This document shows positions 28,556 through 38,144 of a stretch of 64,000 nt of DNA, piece by piece. Below the pieces are notes generated by a model, which worked only from the letters and a program-made list of their open reading frames with translations, was not told the origin of the DNA and made no database searches. A program made the position numbers and the translations under genes. How positions within the stretch are numbered: the first letter of the stretch is position 1; every line of letters begins with the position of its first letter. The stretch is from Ralstonia pickettii (GTDB lineage Bacteria > Pseudomonadota > Gammaproteobacteria > Burkholderiales > Burkholderiaceae), in NCBI RefSeq assembly GCF_030582395.1, contig NZ_CP104381.1:2790001-2854000 (forward strand), written 5' to 3'.

Positions 28556-29860
28556 ATGCGCCCCCGCTCGACCGACCTGCCGCTCGATCCGATCGAGACC
28601 GCCAGCCGCGACGCCATCCAGGCTCTGCAGCTTGAACGCCTGAAGCGCAGCCTCGCGCATGCGTACGAGAACGTGCCCGCCTACCGGGCCAAGTTCGACG
28701 CGGCGGGCGTGCATCCGTCGGACTTGCGATCGCTTGCCGATCTGGCGAGGTTTCCGTTCACCACCAAAACCGATCTGCGCGACAACTATCCGTTCGGCAT
28801 GTTTGCGGTGCCGCAGGACCGGATCGCACGCATCCACGCGTCGTCGGGTACGACCGGCAAACCCACGGTCGTCGGCTACACGCTGGCGGACATCGATACA
28901 TGGGCCGGCTTGGTGGCGCGCTCGATCCGGGCGGCGGGCGCCCGGCGCGGCGACAAGGTTCACGTGAGCTACGGCTACGGCCTGTTCACCGGGGGCCTGG
29001 GCGCGCATTACGGCGTGGAGCGTGCGGGGCTGACAGCCATCCCGTTCGGCGGCGGACAGACCGAGCGGCAAGTGCAGCTCATCAACGATTTTCAGCCGCA
29101 GATCATCATGGTGACGCCCAGCTACATGCTGGCGATTGCCGACGAGTTCGAGCGCCAGGGGATGGACCCGGCGGCGTCAAGCCTGCAGATCGGCATCTTC
29201 GGCGCCGAACCATGGACACCCGAGATGCGCAGCGCCATCGAAGCGCGCATGGGGCTTTCAGCGGTCGATATCTACGGCCTGTCAGAAGTGATGGGACCCG
29301 GCGTCGCCAGCGAATGCGCCGAAACCAAGGACGGCCCGACCATCTGGGAAGACCATTTCTATCCAGAGATCATCGATCCGGAAACCGGCGAGGTGCTGCC
29401 CGACGGCGAATTCGGCGAACTGGTCTTCACGTCGCTGACCAAGGAAGCGATGCCCGTGGTGCGCTATCGCACGCGCGATCTGACGCGTCTATTGCCGGGC
29501 ACCGCCCGCCCGGGCTTCCGGCGCATGGAAAAAATCACCGGCCGCTGCGACGACATGATGATCGTGCGCGGTGTGAACGTGTTCCCATCGCAGATCGAGG
29601 AATTGATCCTCAAGCACGCGGCGCTGTCACCGCACTATCAATGCGTGCTCGGCAAGGAAGGACCGCTGGATACGCTGACGGTGCGGATCGAGGCGGCGCT
29701 GGGCGTGCCGGCTGACGCGGCCCAGTCGGCGAGCAGCCAACTGGCGCACGACATCAAATCGTTGATTGGGGTGACCGCCGCGATCGAGACGCTCGCCAGC
29801 GGCGGAATCGAGCGGTCAGTCGGCAAGGCGCGCCGCGTGGTGGACTTGCGGCGCGGTTAG
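28556..29860 (+). CDS. paaK: Phenylacetate--CoA ligase
   Basis: The enzyme activates phenylacetate to phenylacetyl-CoA with ATP, the entry step of the pathway. The 434-residue ANL-family protein has the nucleotide-binding loop IHASSGTTGKPTVVGYT, FGAEPWTPEMR, DIYGLSEVMGPGVA and the hinge RCDDMMIVRGVNVFPSQIEE, which together are specific for PaaK. A GAGGAG ribosome-binding site precedes the ATG. It follows the hairpin element, so its expression relative to paaG-paaI may differ. Confidence 0.95.
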   Translation: MRPRSTDLPLDPIETASRDAIQALQLERLKRSLAHAYENVPAYRAKFDAAGVHPSDLRSLADLARFPFTTKTDLRDNYPFGMFAVPQDRIARIHASSGTTGKPTVVGYTLADIDTWAGLVARSIRAAGARRGDKVHVSYGYGLFTGGLGAHYGVERAGLTAIPFGGGQTERQVQLINDFQPQIIMVTPSYMLAIADEFERQGMDPAASSLQIGIFGAEPWTPEMRSAIEARMGLSAVDIYGLSEVMGPGVASECAETKDGPTIWEDHFYPEIIDPETGEVLPDGEFGELVFTSLTKEAMPVVRYRTRDLTRLLPGTARPGFRRMEKITGRCDDMMIVRGVNVFPSQIEELILKHAALSPHYQCVLGKEGPLDTLTVRIEAALGVPADAAQSASSQLAHDIKSLIGVTAAIETLASGGIERSVGKARRVVDLRRG

Positions 29861-29872
29861 TCCGTGTCCGTC

Positions 29873-31027
29873 CTAGCGGGTGGCGACGCCGACGCTGCCG
29901 CCCTTCGGAACGAGCACCCACAGGCGCCCCGCCTGCTTCATGCGCCCGGCCAGATCGCCGGCAGCATCGCCATGGCCAAAGTAATAGTCGGCTCGCACGG
30001 CACCGCGAATGGCCGATCCCACGTCCTGCGCAAACACGAGCTTCTGGATCGGATCGGTCGACAGCGGCTTGGTCGTCGACAGGAATACCGGCGAGCCCAG
30101 CGGAATGTAGGTCGGATCAACGGCGATCGAGCGTTCGTCCGTGAGCGGCACGCCCAGCTTGCCGATCGGGCCGCCCGTGTTGCCGGGCGTCTCGGCAAAG
30201 AACACGTAGCGCGGATTGATGTTGAGCATCTCTTCCACACGACTTGGATTGGCGCGCGCCCAGGCCTTGATGCCCTGCATGGTCGCCTGTACGGGTGTGA
30301 TCTCACCCATGTCGAGCAGCCAGCGCGCAAATGAGCGGAACGGCTGGTTGTTCGTACCACCCACGCCCAGGCGCATGATGCCGCCCTCTTCCAACTGGAC
30401 CTGGCCCGAACCCTGGATCTGTAGGAACGCCGCTTCGACCGGATCGTCCACCCAGACAATTTCTTGCCCCTGAAGCGCCGGACTGCGGATCAATTGCGCG
30501 CGCGCCGGCAGCGTCTTGCCGCGCCATGCAGCGGGCATGCGGTACAGCGGCGTCTGATAGACCCCGTGGCGGGTGCGCGAGCCGCGCAGCAGCGGTTCGT
30601 AGTAACCGGTGATGAGGCCGCTGTCGGTGCCGTCCTCTTTCACCACGCGATACGGCGTGAAGTTGTCTTCAAAGAAGACTCGCATGGCGATCGGGTCGCC
30701 GGCATCGACCATCAGGCCAGCGGCGCACACGCGCGACCAATCGGCGCGGCGCTTCATCGCCTGGCAGTTGGATTGGAGCGCGGGCCAGGCAGAGGCGAGG
30801 TCATCGGCGGTCCAGCCGGCCACATCGGCCCAGGTGGCGGGGGCCAGATGCCCGCCGAGCGTGCCGGTGGGCGCTTGCGGCGTTTCGACGCGCGGCGGAG
30901 GCCCGCTCGTGCAGGCTGCCAGCATTGCGGCGACCAGGGCTGCGGCAAAGGAACCAAACCGGGCAGCCCATCGGCGGCGCAGAGCGTTGCGGGCTGGTGT
31001 CAATGCGTCCAAGGTTGCTGCTGTCAT
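29873..31027 (-). CDS. mltA: Membrane-bound lytic murein transglycosylase A
   Basis: An outer-membrane lipoprotein that cleaves glycan strands of peptidoglycan with formation of anhydromuramic acid. The 384-residue product has an N-terminal signal with lipobox AAMLAACTSG. MltA domain motifs include DSGLITGYYEPLLRGSRTR, IQGSGQVQLEEGG and the C-terminal 3D domain with VFAQDVGSAIRGAVRADYYF, where the first Asp is the catalytic acid. I took the ATG at 31025-31027; upstream in-frame sequence adds no signal features. It converges on paaK with 12 bases between stops. Confidence 0.92.
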   Translation of the reverse strand: MTAATLDALTPARNALRRRWAARFGSFAAALVAAMLAACTSGPPPRVETPQAPTGTLGGHLAPATWADVAGWTADDLASAWPALQSNCQAMKRRADWSRVCAAGLMVDAGDPIAMRVFFEDNFTPYRVVKEDGTDSGLITGYYEPLLRGSRTRHGVYQTPLYRMPAAWRGKTLPARAQLIRSPALQGQEIVWVDDPVEAAFLQIQGSGQVQLEEGGIMRLGVGGTNNQPFRSFARWLLDMGEITPVQATMQGIKAWARANPSRVEEMLNINPRYVFFAETPGNTGGPIGKLGVPLTDERSIAVDPTYIPLGSPVFLSTTKPLSTDPIQKLVFAQDVGSAIRGAVRADYYFGHGDAAGDLAGRMKQAGRLWVLVPKGGSVGVATR

Positions 31028-31101
31028 GCGTGTTTCATCCTGTCCGGTGCGGCTGCGGGCTTGGCTACAATGCCTCGCACCCGAGCTTCCCACCGTCGAC
31101 C

Positions 31102-31335
31102 ATGAGCCAATTCTTTGAAAACCATCCGATGATGCTGTTCGGCCTGGAGGCCGGCGTGGCGCTGTTCCTGCTGATCTTCATCGTGATCTGGACCATGTCG
31201 GGCGCCAAGAAGCATCCGCGCCCGCTGCGTGCGCCTCCCGACCACCCGTCGCGCCACAGCGACGCAGCCAAGCCTTCGCAATCGACCGAAGCGGCGCCAA
31301 AAGATTCTCAAGCCGCCAATTCCGACGCGCCCTGA
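31102..31335 (+). CDS. Small single-span membrane protein, unknown function
   Basis: A 77-residue protein with one strong hydrophobic segment at about residues 12-32 (GLEAGVALFLLIFIVIW) after a short N-terminus, then a basic Pro- and Ser-rich tail ending in DSQAANSDAP, probably cytoplasmic. The ATG at 31102 is 74 bases from the divergent mltA start. I do not recognise a family. It is on the opposite strand to apaG and the stops lie only 7 bases apart. Confidence 0.6.
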   Translation: MSQFFENHPMMLFGLEAGVALFLLIFIVIWTMSGAKKHPRPLRAPPDHPSRHSDAAKPSQSTEAAPKDSQAANSDAP

Positions 31336-31342
31336 TTCCCGA

Positions 31343-31717
31343 TCAGTGCAGCATGCGCGGCATCACCAGCGCAAATTCGGGGATGGGCGCCTCGAAACGG
31401 TGGCCGTCTTCCGCCACGCAGAAGTATTCGCCGCGCATCGTGCCCACGGGCGTCTTGATGGTCGCCCAGCTCGTGTATTCGAACGACTCGCCCGGCGGCA
31501 GCAGCGGCTGGTGGCCGACCACGCCCAGGCCGTTCACTTCCTGCACCCGCTCGTCGGCGTCGGTAATCACCCAGTGGCGGGAAATGAGCTGGCTCGGCAC
31601 GTCGCCGGTGTTGCGGATGGTGATGGTGTAGGCGAAGGCGTAGTTGCCCTGCTCGGGCTCGGATTGCTCCGGCAGATAGCGCGTCCGGACCTGGACGGTG
31701 AGTTCGTAGCTGGGCAT
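31343..31717 (-). CDS. apaG: ApaG, Co2+/Mg2+ efflux-associated protein
   Basis: A small cytoplasmic beta-sandwich protein (124 residues, exactly the family size) linked to metal homeostasis and to ApaH in enterobacteria. Motifs are YAFAYTITIRNTGDVPSQLI, RHWVITDADERVQEV, GVVGHQPLLPPGESFEYTSW and GTMRGEYFCV, all characteristic. The ATG at 31717 gives the canonical MPSYELTVQVRTRYLPEQ start. Its molecular role is not well defined. It is divergent from rpe. Confidence 0.95.
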   Translation of the reverse strand: MPSYELTVQVRTRYLPEQSEPEQGNYAFAYTITIRNTGDVPSQLISRHWVITDADERVQEVNGLGVVGHQPLLPPGESFEYTSWATIKTPVGTMRGEYFCVAEDGHRFEAPIPEFALVMPRMLH

Positions 31718-31860
31718 GTCGATCCACAATCAGAATTGGCGCCCATTGTGCGGCATGGCCGTGGCAGCGGCAAGGCGCGGGCAGACAGCCGATCCGGCTA
31801 AAATAGCGCCCTTCTTTGCGCATTCGCGTGAAAGTTCGCGCGCCTTATCCGTCTCCCATC

Positions 31861-32586
31861 ATGTCCGCAGCCATCGATCCGTCCGGTTTCCGCATCGCCC
31901 CGTCCATCCTGTCCGCCGACTTTGCCCGCCTGGGCGAAGAAGTGCGCCGCGTGCTCGAATCGGGCGCCGACTGGATTCACTTCGATGTGATGGACAACCA
32001 CTATGTGCCGAACCTGACTGTCGGGCCGCTGGTTTGCGAGGCGATCCGCCCACACGCGCAAAAGGACGGCAAGCCGGTGCCGATCGACGTGCACCTGATG
32101 GTCAGCCCGGTTGATCGCATCATTCCGGACTTTGCCAAGGCCGGCGCCGACCTGATCACGTTCCACCCGGAAGCTTCCGAGCACATCGACCGCTCGCTCG
32201 CGCTGATCCGCGACAACGGCTGCAAGGCCGGCCTCGTCTTCAACCCGGCCACGCCGCTGCACTATCTTGACCACGTGATGGATCGCCTGGACATGGTGCT
32301 GATCATGTCGGTCAACCCGGGTTTTGGCGGCCAGTCGTTCATCCCGGAGGCGCTGAACAAGCTGCGCGCCGTTCGCCAGAAGCTTGACGCATACCAAGAC
32401 AAGACCGGCCGAAAGATCCTGCTTGAGATTGACGGCGGGGTGAAGGCCGACAACATCGCCGAGATTGCCAAGGCCGGCGCCGACACCTTCGTCGCGGGTT
32501 CGGCCGTCTTCGGCAAGCCGGATGCGGATGGCGGCTACCGGGGCACCGTGGGGGCGTTGCGCCAAGCGCTGGCCTCCCTGGCATGA
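31861..32586 (+). CDS. rpe: Ribulose-phosphate 3-epimerase
   Basis: The enzyme interconverts ribulose 5-phosphate and xylulose 5-phosphate in the pentose phosphate and Calvin pathways. The 241-residue TIM barrel has [36 protein letters not shown] with the metal-binding His and catalytic Asp, [27 protein letters not shown] and [10 protein letters not shown]. The stop codon overlaps the gph start (ATGA). Together rpe-gph stand in front of the trp genes, as in many beta- and gamma-proteobacteria. Confidence 0.97.
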   Translation: MSAAIDPSGFRIAPSILSADFARLGEEVRRVLESGADWIHFDVMDNHYVPNLTVGPLVCEAIRPHAQKDGKPVPIDVHLMVSPVDRIIPDFAKAGADLITFHPEASEHIDRSLALIRDNGCKAGLVFNPATPLHYLDHVMDRLDMVLIMSVNPGFGGQSFIPEALNKLRAVRQKLDAYQDKTGRKILLEIDGGVKADNIAEIAKAGADTFVAGSAVFGKPDADGGYRGTVGALRQALASLA

Positions 32587-33314
32587 CGACGGGCGTGCTA
32601 CCCGCCGGCCCCGTTCGCGCCGTCATCATCGACCTCGACGGGACGATGGTCGACACGGCGGGCGACTTCCACGCCGCCATCAATGCGATGCTCGAGGCGC
32701 TTGGCGCCACCCCGGACATGCCGGCCGAGGAAGTGGTCGGCTACGTCGGCAAGGGCTCGGAAAATCTGGTGCGGCGCGTGCTGGATGCGCGCCTGCCACC
32801 CGCCCAGGCCAACAGCCGCTTTGCCGAAGGGCTGGACGCGTACCAACGCGCCTACATCGCCATCAACGGTCAATACGTGAACGTGTATGAAGGTGTGCGC
32901 GAGGGGCTGGCTGCGCTGTGCGACATGGGTCTCTCCCTCGCGTGCGTGACGAACAAGCCACACGATTTTACGCAGCCGCTTCTGGCACAACTCGGCCTGG
33001 ACACGTATTTCGACCTGGTCTACCCAGGCGACGCCTTCCAATATCGCAAGCCCGATCCGTACCCCATGCTGCGGGTGGCCGAGGCATTTGGCGTGGCGCC
33101 GGCTGAAATCGTGGCCATCGGCGACTCCGAAAACGACGCCCGCGCGGCCCGTGCCGCCGGCATGCGCGTGCTGGCGGTGCCGTATGGCTACAACCACGGC
33201 CAGCCTATACAGGGCGCGGGAGCCGATGCTATAGTCGACACACTTTTTGCGGCAGCCGAGTTGATCCGGCCCTATGCAGAGCCACACAACGCCGTCTCTG
33301 CCGCTTCCAACTGA
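32583..33314 (+). CDS. gph: Phosphoglycolate phosphatase
   Basis: A HAD-family phosphatase that removes 2-phosphoglycolate arising from DNA repair or oxygenase activity. The 243-residue protein has the catalytic [17 protein letters not shown] (DxD) motif, the Thr/Lys motifs in [10 protein letters not shown] and [10 protein letters not shown], and the metal-binding [17 protein letters not shown]. It overlaps rpe by four bases and is translationally coupled to it. Six bases after its stop begins the small leader ORF upstream of trpE. Confidence 0.95.
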   Translation: MTTGVLPAGPVRAVIIDLDGTMVDTAGDFHAAINAMLEALGATPDMPAEEVVGYVGKGSENLVRRVLDARLPPAQANSRFAEGLDAYQRAYIAINGQYVNVYEGVREGLAALCDMGLSLACVTNKPHDFTQPLLAQLGLDTYFDLVYPGDAFQYRKPDPYPMLRVAEAFGVAPAEIVAIGDSENDARAARAAGMRVLAVPYGYNHGQPIQGAGADAIVDTLFAAAELIRPYAEPHNAVSAASN

Positions 33315-33320
33315 CGATCC

Positions 33321-33407
33321 ATGTTCCTGAATCGCAAACGCGTCGACGCTGGTGGTGACCGGGGGGCTTGGCCCTGGCGGCCCTGGCACGCCCTCGTCCG
33401 GGCGTAA
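33321..33407 (+). CDS. trpL: Trp-rich leader peptide upstream of trpE (trpL-like)
   Basis: A 28-codon reading frame, ATG to TAA, beginning MFLNRKRV and with Trp at positions 17, 19 and 22 (GAWPWRPWHA). Three Trp in 28 residues, all clustered near the end, directly before an anthranilate synthase operon, is the signature of an attenuation leader. No clear Shine-Dalgarno sequence is seen, but the frame starts six bases after the gph stop, so coupling or reinitiation is possible. Known: such leaders let ribosome stalling at Trp codons decide transcription of the operon. Inferred: that it does so here. The leader-to-terminator distance is longer than in E. coli. Confidence 0.7.
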   Translation: MFLNRKRVDAGGDRGAWPWRPWHALVRA

Positions 33408-33716
33408 GCGTTTGCACGGCTGCTGATCGTTCTTCCTCGGTTTCGGCATTTCGGCGCGTCACGAGCGCGCCGCCCAAACCACCCCCCGCGTCTCCCGCCC
33501 CAAACGCTGACCGCCCGCCGGTCTTCCGCTGGCCCGCTATCGGCTGCGGGCGACCCTTGCGGGATCGCACAGTCGCTTTTACGACGTTCGCGCGTTCCCA
33601 TCCCTGATGTTCTGCTAACGTTCCGACGGCATCATTGACGCTCTTGCGTTTGCCGTGGAGCGAACGCATGCCGGCGGGCGCGCACCTGCCCGCTCGGCAA
33701 ATCGACCCGACCGCTC
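33408..33716 (+). promoter_or_regulatory. trp leader RNA with alternative hairpins
   Basis: The 309 bases between leader ORF and trpE contain several GC-rich hairpins. Two overlap and cannot form together: GCCCGC (33532-33537) with GCGGGC (33546-33551), and the terminator stem that begins at 33550. Another is CGGCGCG-N7-CGCGCCG near 33453-33473. Close to the trpE start, GCCGGCGGGC (33670-33679) pairs with GCCCGCTCGGC (33688-33698). No protein gene is supported here. Confidence 0.6.
33550..33580 (+). terminator. Candidate trp attenuator terminator
   Basis: GCGAC (33550-33554) pairs with GTCGC (33572-33576) and, inside it, TGCG (33558-33561) pairs with CGCA (33566-33569) around GGAT; TTTT follows at once at 33577-33580. 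The stem has a small internal loop, so its strength is moderate. Confidence 0.55.
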
Positions 33717-35249
33717 ATGACCGAACTCGAATTCAAATCGCTGGCCGACCAGGGCTACAACCGCATTCCGCTGATTGCCGAGGCATTGGCCGACCTGGAG
33801 ACGCCGCTGTCGCTGTATCTGAAGCTGGCGCAATCGCACGATCGCGGCACGCATACGTTCCTGCTGGAATCGGTGGTGGGCGGCGAGCGCTTTGGGCGTT
33901 ACTCCTTCATCGGCCTGCATGCGCACACGCTGCTGCGCGTGAAGGGCAATCGCACGGAAGTGGTCACCGACGGCAAGGTGGTGGAAACGAACGAAGGCAA
34001 TCCGCTGGACTTCATTGCGGCGTTCGAGCGCCGCCAGAAAGTGGCTCTGCGCCCGGGCCTGCCCCGCTTCTGCGGCGGCCTCGCCGGTTATTTTGGCTAC
34101 GACGCCGTGCGCTTCATCGAGCCGCGCCTGGCTGAAACCGCCCCGCCCGATGATCTGCAACTGCCCGACATCCAGCTCATGCTCTGCGAAGAGTTGGCCG
34201 TCATCGATAACCTGTCAGGCAAGCTTTACCTGATCGTCTACGCCGATCCGTCCAAGCCCGAGGCGTATTCCCGTGCCAAGCAGCGCCTGCGCGCGCTGCG
34301 CACCAAGCTGCACCAGCCGGTGGATGTGCCCGTGACTTCGCCGTCGGTGCGCACCGACACCATCCGCGAGTTTGACAAGACGGACTACATCACCGCCGTA
34401 CTCAAGGCCAAGGAATACATCGCCGCCGGCGACATGATGCAGGTGCAGATCGGCCAGCGCCTGGTCAAGCCGTTCCGCGACGCGCCGCTGTCGCTGTACC
34501 GCGCGCTGCGCTCGCTGAACCCGTCGCCGTACATGTACTTCTACAATTTCGGCGACATGCAGATCGTCGGGGCATCGCCGGAAATCCTGGTGCGTCAGGA
34601 AGAGCGTCGTGTGCCGGCTGCTGAAACCAATGGCAACAGCACCGACGAATCCGCCCGCATCGTCACGATCCGCCCGCTGGCCGGCACCCGCCCGCGCGGC
34701 AGCACCCCGGAACGCGATGCCGAACTGGCCACCGAACTGCTCAACGACCCGAAGGAAATCGCCGAGCACGTCATGCTGATCGACCTGGCGCGCAACGACA
34801 TCGGCCGCATTGCCGAAATCGGCTCCGTCAAGGTGACAGACCAGATGGTCATCGAGAAGTACTCGCACGTGCAGCACATCGTCAGCTCGGTCGAGGGGCG
34901 CCTGAAACCCGGCATGACCAACATGGACGTGCTGCGCGCGACCTTCCCGGCGGGCACACTCTCGGGTGCGCCCAAGGTGCGCGCGATGGAGATCATCGAC
35001 GAGCTGGAGCCGGTCAAGCGTGGCATCTACGGCGGCGCGGTGGGCTACCTTTCGTTCTCGGGCGAGATGGACCTGGCGATCGCCATCCGCACCGGCATCA
35101 TCAAGGACGGCAATCTCTATGTGCAAGCCGCCGCCGGCGTGGTGGCCGACTCGGACCCGGATGCCGAATGGAGAGAAACCGAACACAAGGCGCGCGCCGT
35201 GCTGCGTGCGGCCGAGCAAGTGCAAGACGGCCTCGACGCCGATTTCTGA
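33717..35249 (+). CDS. trpE: Anthranilate synthase component I
   Basis: The large subunit converts chorismate and ammonia to anthranilate, the first committed step to tryptophan. The 510-residue protein has the feedback-site segment [20 protein letters not shown] near the N-terminus, and in the chorismate-binding half [37 protein letters not shown] and [20 protein letters not shown]. The N-terminal LLES-type element implies tryptophan feedback inhibition. It forms a complex with the adjacent trpG product, whose start is 16 bases downstream. Confidence 0.97.
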   Translation: MTELEFKSLADQGYNRIPLIAEALADLETPLSLYLKLAQSHDRGTHTFLLESVVGGERFGRYSFIGLHAHTLLRVKGNRTEVVTDGKVVETNEGNPLDFIAAFERRQKVALRPGLPRFCGGLAGYFGYDAVRFIEPRLAETAPPDDLQLPDIQLMLCEELAVIDNLSGKLYLIVYADPSKPEAYSRAKQRLRALRTKLHQPVDVPVTSPSVRTDTIREFDKTDYITAVLKAKEYIAAGDMMQVQIGQRLVKPFRDAPLSLYRALRSLNPSPYMYFYNFGDMQIVGASPEILVRQEERRVPAAETNGNSTDESARIVTIRPLAGTRPRGSTPERDAELATELLNDPKEIAEHVMLIDLARNDIGRIAEIGSVKVTDQMVIEKYSHVQHIVSSVEGRLKPGMTNMDVLRATFPAGTLSGAPKVRAMEIIDELEPVKRGIYGGAVGYLSFSGEMDLAIAIRTGIIKDGNLYVQAAAGVVADSDPDAEWRETEHKARAVLRAAEQVQDGLDADF

Positions 35250-35265
35250 GGTCAAGGAGAACACC

Positions 35266-35835
35266 ATGCTGCTGATGCTCGATAACTACGACTCCTTTAC
35301 CTACAACATCGTCCAGTACTTCGGCGAACTCGGCCAGGACGTGCACACGGTGCGCAACGACGAGATCACGATCGAAGAGATCGAAAAGCTGAATCCGGAG
35401 CGCATCTGCCTGTCGCCCGGCCCGTGCACGCCCACGGAAGCCGGCATCCTGGTTCCGGCGCTCAAGCACTTTGCGGGACGCATGCCCATCCTGGGCGTGT
35501 GCCTCGGGCACCAGGCCATTGCCGATGCATTTGGCGGGCGGGTGATCCGCGCGCAGAAGGTGATGCACGGCAAGGTCAGCACCATCGAGAACACCGGCGT
35601 GGGCGTGTTCGCCAACCTGCCGCGGCATTTCAAGGTGACGCGCTATCACTCGCTCGCGATCGAGCGCGAGACACTGCCCGACTGCCTGGAAATTACCGCC
35701 TGGACCGAAGACGGCGAAATCATGGGCGTGCGCCACAAGACGCTGCCGGTGGAAGGTGTGCAGTTCCACCCGGAATCGATCCTGTCGGAACACGGCCACG
35801 CGCTGCTCGGCAACTTCCTGAAGGAACGCGTCTGA
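35266..35835 (+). CDS. trpG: Anthranilate synthase component II, glutamine amidotransferase
   Basis: The small subunit releases ammonia from glutamine for TrpE, and in many bacteria also for PabB. The 189-residue class-I amidotransferase has [17 protein letters not shown], the nucleophile Cys79 in [17 protein letters not shown] and the catalytic His/Glu in [21 protein letters not shown] precedes the ATG. It is not fused to trpD. Its stop codon shares one base with the start of the next gene (TGATG), so translation of the following exported protein is coupled to it. Confidence 0.97.
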   Translation: MLLMLDNYDSFTYNIVQYFGELGQDVHTVRNDEITIEEIEKLNPERICLSPGPCTPTEAGILVPALKHFAGRMPILGVCLGHQAIADAFGGRVIRAQKVMHGKVSTIENTGVGVFANLPRHFKVTRYHSLAIERETLPDCLEITAWTEDGEIMGVRHKTLPVEGVQFHPESILSEHGHALLGNFLKERV

Positions 35836-36278
35836 TGCGCGGCGCGTGCGCGATTGCCATGCCGCTGGCGCTGGCGCTGATGGCAAGCCTGCCAGCGATG
35901 GCCGGCACGCTCGAAGCCTGCCGCGCCGCCCAGCCCGAGGTCGGCAACGTCGCCCAATGCGTGCAGACCGCACGCAAGGCGGCGCAAACGGAACTGGCAT
36001 CTGCCGAATCGACACGCCGCACTGCGTTACGCGCCCGCATCGCTGCCAACAAAAGCATGGACCGCGGCGCCGCCATGGCATTCGACCGCACCGTGCGCGC
36101 ACACCAACTCTATCGACAGGCCGAATGCGACCTGTCCCGCCGCCTGGCCCGCAACACGCCTGATGCCGACCTGGCTGAAGCCGCGTGCGAGGCCGATCTG
36201 TCGCGCGAGCGCATCGGCGCCTTGCGCGACGCCGCACAGCCGGCCACCCCGGCTGCGGCTCCGGCAGCGCCCAACTGA
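35835..36278 (+). CDS. Exported LprI/DUF1311-like protein within the trp operon
   Basis: A 147-residue secreted protein. It begins with a signal peptide ([20 protein letters not shown], cleavage at AMA-GTL). The mature part is helical with Cys residues spaced as in the lysozyme-inhibitor LprI N-terminal family (DUF1311): [18 protein letters not shown], a long helix with [19 protein letters not shown], then [15 protein letters not shown] and [18 protein letters not shown]. The tail is Pro/Ala-rich. A function in lysozyme inhibition is only family inference. It overlaps trpG and ends 13 bases before trpD, an unexpected place for an exported protein. Confidence 0.75.
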   Translation: MRGACAIAMPLALALMASLPAMAGTLEACRAAQPEVGNVAQCVQTARKAAQTELASAESTRRTALRARIAANKSMDRGAAMAFDRTVRAHQLYRQAECDLSRRLARNTPDADLAEAACEADLSRERIGALRDAAQPATPAAAPAAPN

Positions 36279-36291
36279 ATACGAAACGACC

Positions 36292-37329
36292 ATGACCATT
36301 ACACCGCAAGAAGCGCTGACGCGCTGCATCGAGCACCGCGAAATCTTCCACGACGAGATGCTGCACTTGATGCGGCTCATCATGCGCGGCGAGATGTCGC
36401 CCGTCATGGCTGCCGCCCTCACCATGGGGCTGCGCGTCAAGAAAGAGACCATCGGCGAGATCGCGGCCGCTGCCACCGTCATGCGCGAATTCGCCACCAA
36501 GGTCGACGTGCCCGCTGAGGTGTCCGACCACTTTGTCGACATCGTCGGCACGGGCGGCGACGGCGCCAACACCTTCAACATCTCCACCGCCTCGATGTTC
36601 GTGGCGGCGGCCGCGGGCGCGCGCATCGCCAAACATGGCGGACGCGGCGTCAGCTCCAAGTCGGGCAGTGCCGATGTGCTCGAAGCGCTGGGCGTGAACA
36701 TCATGCTCACGCCCGAGCAGGTGGCCGAATCGATCGAAACGGTCGGCATCGGCTTCATGTTCGCGCCCAACCACCACCCGGCCATGAAGAACGTCGCCCC
36801 GATCCGCAAGGAGCTGGGCGTGCGCACGATCTTCAACATCCTTGGGCCGCTGACCAACCCGGCCGGCGCGCCGAATATTCTGATGGGCGTGTTCCATCCG
36901 GACCTGGTCGGCATTCAGGTGCGCGTGATGCAGCGGCTGGGCGCGAAGCACGCCGTGGTCGTCTACGGCAAGGACGGCATGGACGAGGTGTCACTGGGTG
37001 CCGCCACGCTGGTCGGGGAACTGAAGGACGGCGTGGTGACCGAATACGAAATCCATCCGGAAGACTTTGGGCTGCAGATGGTCTCCAACCGCAGCCTGAA
37101 GGTGGCCGACGCCGACGAATCCAAAACCATGCTGATCGAAGCGCTGGAAAACAAGCCGGGCACGCCGCGCGAGATCGTCTCGCTCAACGCCGGTGCGGCA
37201 CTGTACGCGGCCAACATTGCCGGCTCGATCGGCGACGGCATGAAGCTGGCCCGCGAAGCGATCGCCTCGGGCGCCGCGCGCGCCAAGCTCGACGAACTCG
37301 TGCGCGTCACCAACCAGTTCAAAGCCTGA
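36292..37329 (+). CDS. trpD: Anthranilate phosphoribosyltransferase
   Basis: The enzyme joins anthranilate and phosphoribosyl pyrophosphate, step two of tryptophan synthesis. The 345-residue protein has [20 protein letters not shown], the PRPP-binding glycine loop, then [40 protein letters not shown] with metal/substrate contacts, and [14 protein letters not shown]. The ATG at 36292 fits. It is one base away from trpC. Confidence 0.97.
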   Translation: MTITPQEALTRCIEHREIFHDEMLHLMRLIMRGEMSPVMAAALTMGLRVKKETIGEIAAAATVMREFATKVDVPAEVSDHFVDIVGTGGDGANTFNISTASMFVAAAAGARIAKHGGRGVSSKSGSADVLEALGVNIMLTPEQVAESIETVGIGFMFAPNHHPAMKNVAPIRKELGVRTIFNILGPLTNPAGAPNILMGVFHPDLVGIQVRVMQRLGAKHAVVVYGKDGMDEVSLGAATLVGELKDGVVTEYEIHPEDFGLQMVSNRSLKVADADESKTMLIEALENKPGTPREIVSLNAGAALYAANIAGSIGDGMKLAREAIASGAARAKLDELVRVTNQFKA

Positions 37330-37330
37330 T

Positions 37331-38134
37331 ATGTCCGACATCCTGCAGAAAATCCTGGCCGTGAAGGCCGAAGAAGTGGCCGTCGCGCGCAAGCACCGCG
37401 ACCTGCCCAGCATGCGCGCCGAAGCCGAAGCCAACCGCACCGACAGCACGCTCGGCGCCCGCGGCTTTGCCAAGGCAATGCGCGACAAGATCGCCGCCGG
37501 CAACGCGGCGGTCATCGCCGAAGTGAAAAAGGCGTCGCCGTCCAAAGGCGTGCTGCGCCCGAACTTCAAGCCCGCCGACATCGCCCGCAGCTATGCGGAA
37601 CACGGCGCCGCGTGCCTGTCGGTGCTGACCGACGAGCAGTTCTTCCAAGGCCACGCCGACTACCTGCGCGAGGCGCGCGCCGCCTGCACGCTGCCGGTGC
37701 TGCGCAAGGATTTCATGGTCGACTTGTACCAGGTGTACGAAGCGCGCTCGTGGGGCGCGGACTGCATCCTGCTGATCGTGGCCGCGCTGGATCAGGGCCT
37801 GATGGAAGAACTCGAGGCGTGCGCGCTGGAACTCGGCATGGACGTGCTGGTGGAAGTGCACGACGGCCATGAGCTGGACCGCGCGCTGCGTCTGCAAACA
37901 CCGCTGGTGGGCGTGAACAACCGCAACCTGCGCACGTTCGAAACCACGCTCGACACCACGCTCGGCCTGCTCAAGCACATGCCGGACGATCGCATCGTCG
38001 TCACGGAATCCGGCATCCTCACGCCGGACGACGTGCGCAAGATGCGCGCCGCCGCGGTCAACGCGTTCCTCGTCGGCGAAGCCTTCATGCGTGCAGACGA
38101 CCCGGGCGCCGAACTGGCCCGCCTGTTTACCTGA
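37331..38134 (+). CDS. trpC: Indole-3-glycerol phosphate synthase
   Basis: The enzyme closes the indole ring from carboxyphenylamino-deoxyribulose phosphate. The 267-residue TIM barrel has [20 protein letters not shown] with the catalytic lysines, [48 protein letters not shown] and [22 protein letters not shown]. It is monofunctional, with no PRA isomerase domain attached. trpF, trpB and trpA are not in the window. Confidence 0.97.
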   Translation: MSDILQKILAVKAEEVAVARKHRDLPSMRAEAEANRTDSTLGARGFAKAMRDKIAAGNAAVIAEVKKASPSKGVLRPNFKPADIARSYAEHGAACLSVLTDEQFFQGHADYLREARAACTLPVLRKDFMVDLYQVYEARSWGADCILLIVAALDQGLMEELEACALELGMDVLVEVHDGHELDRALRLQTPLVGVNNRNLRTFETTLDTTLGLLKHMPDDRIVVTESGILTPDDVRKMRAAAVNAFLVGEAFMRADDPGAELARLFT

Positions 38135-38144
38135 ACGCCACACC

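Noticed and set aside
35101..36951. 616-residue minus-strand frame across trpG and trpD
   Set aside because: It spans several well-recognised plus-strand genes and their junctions, as only a GC-driven shadow does.
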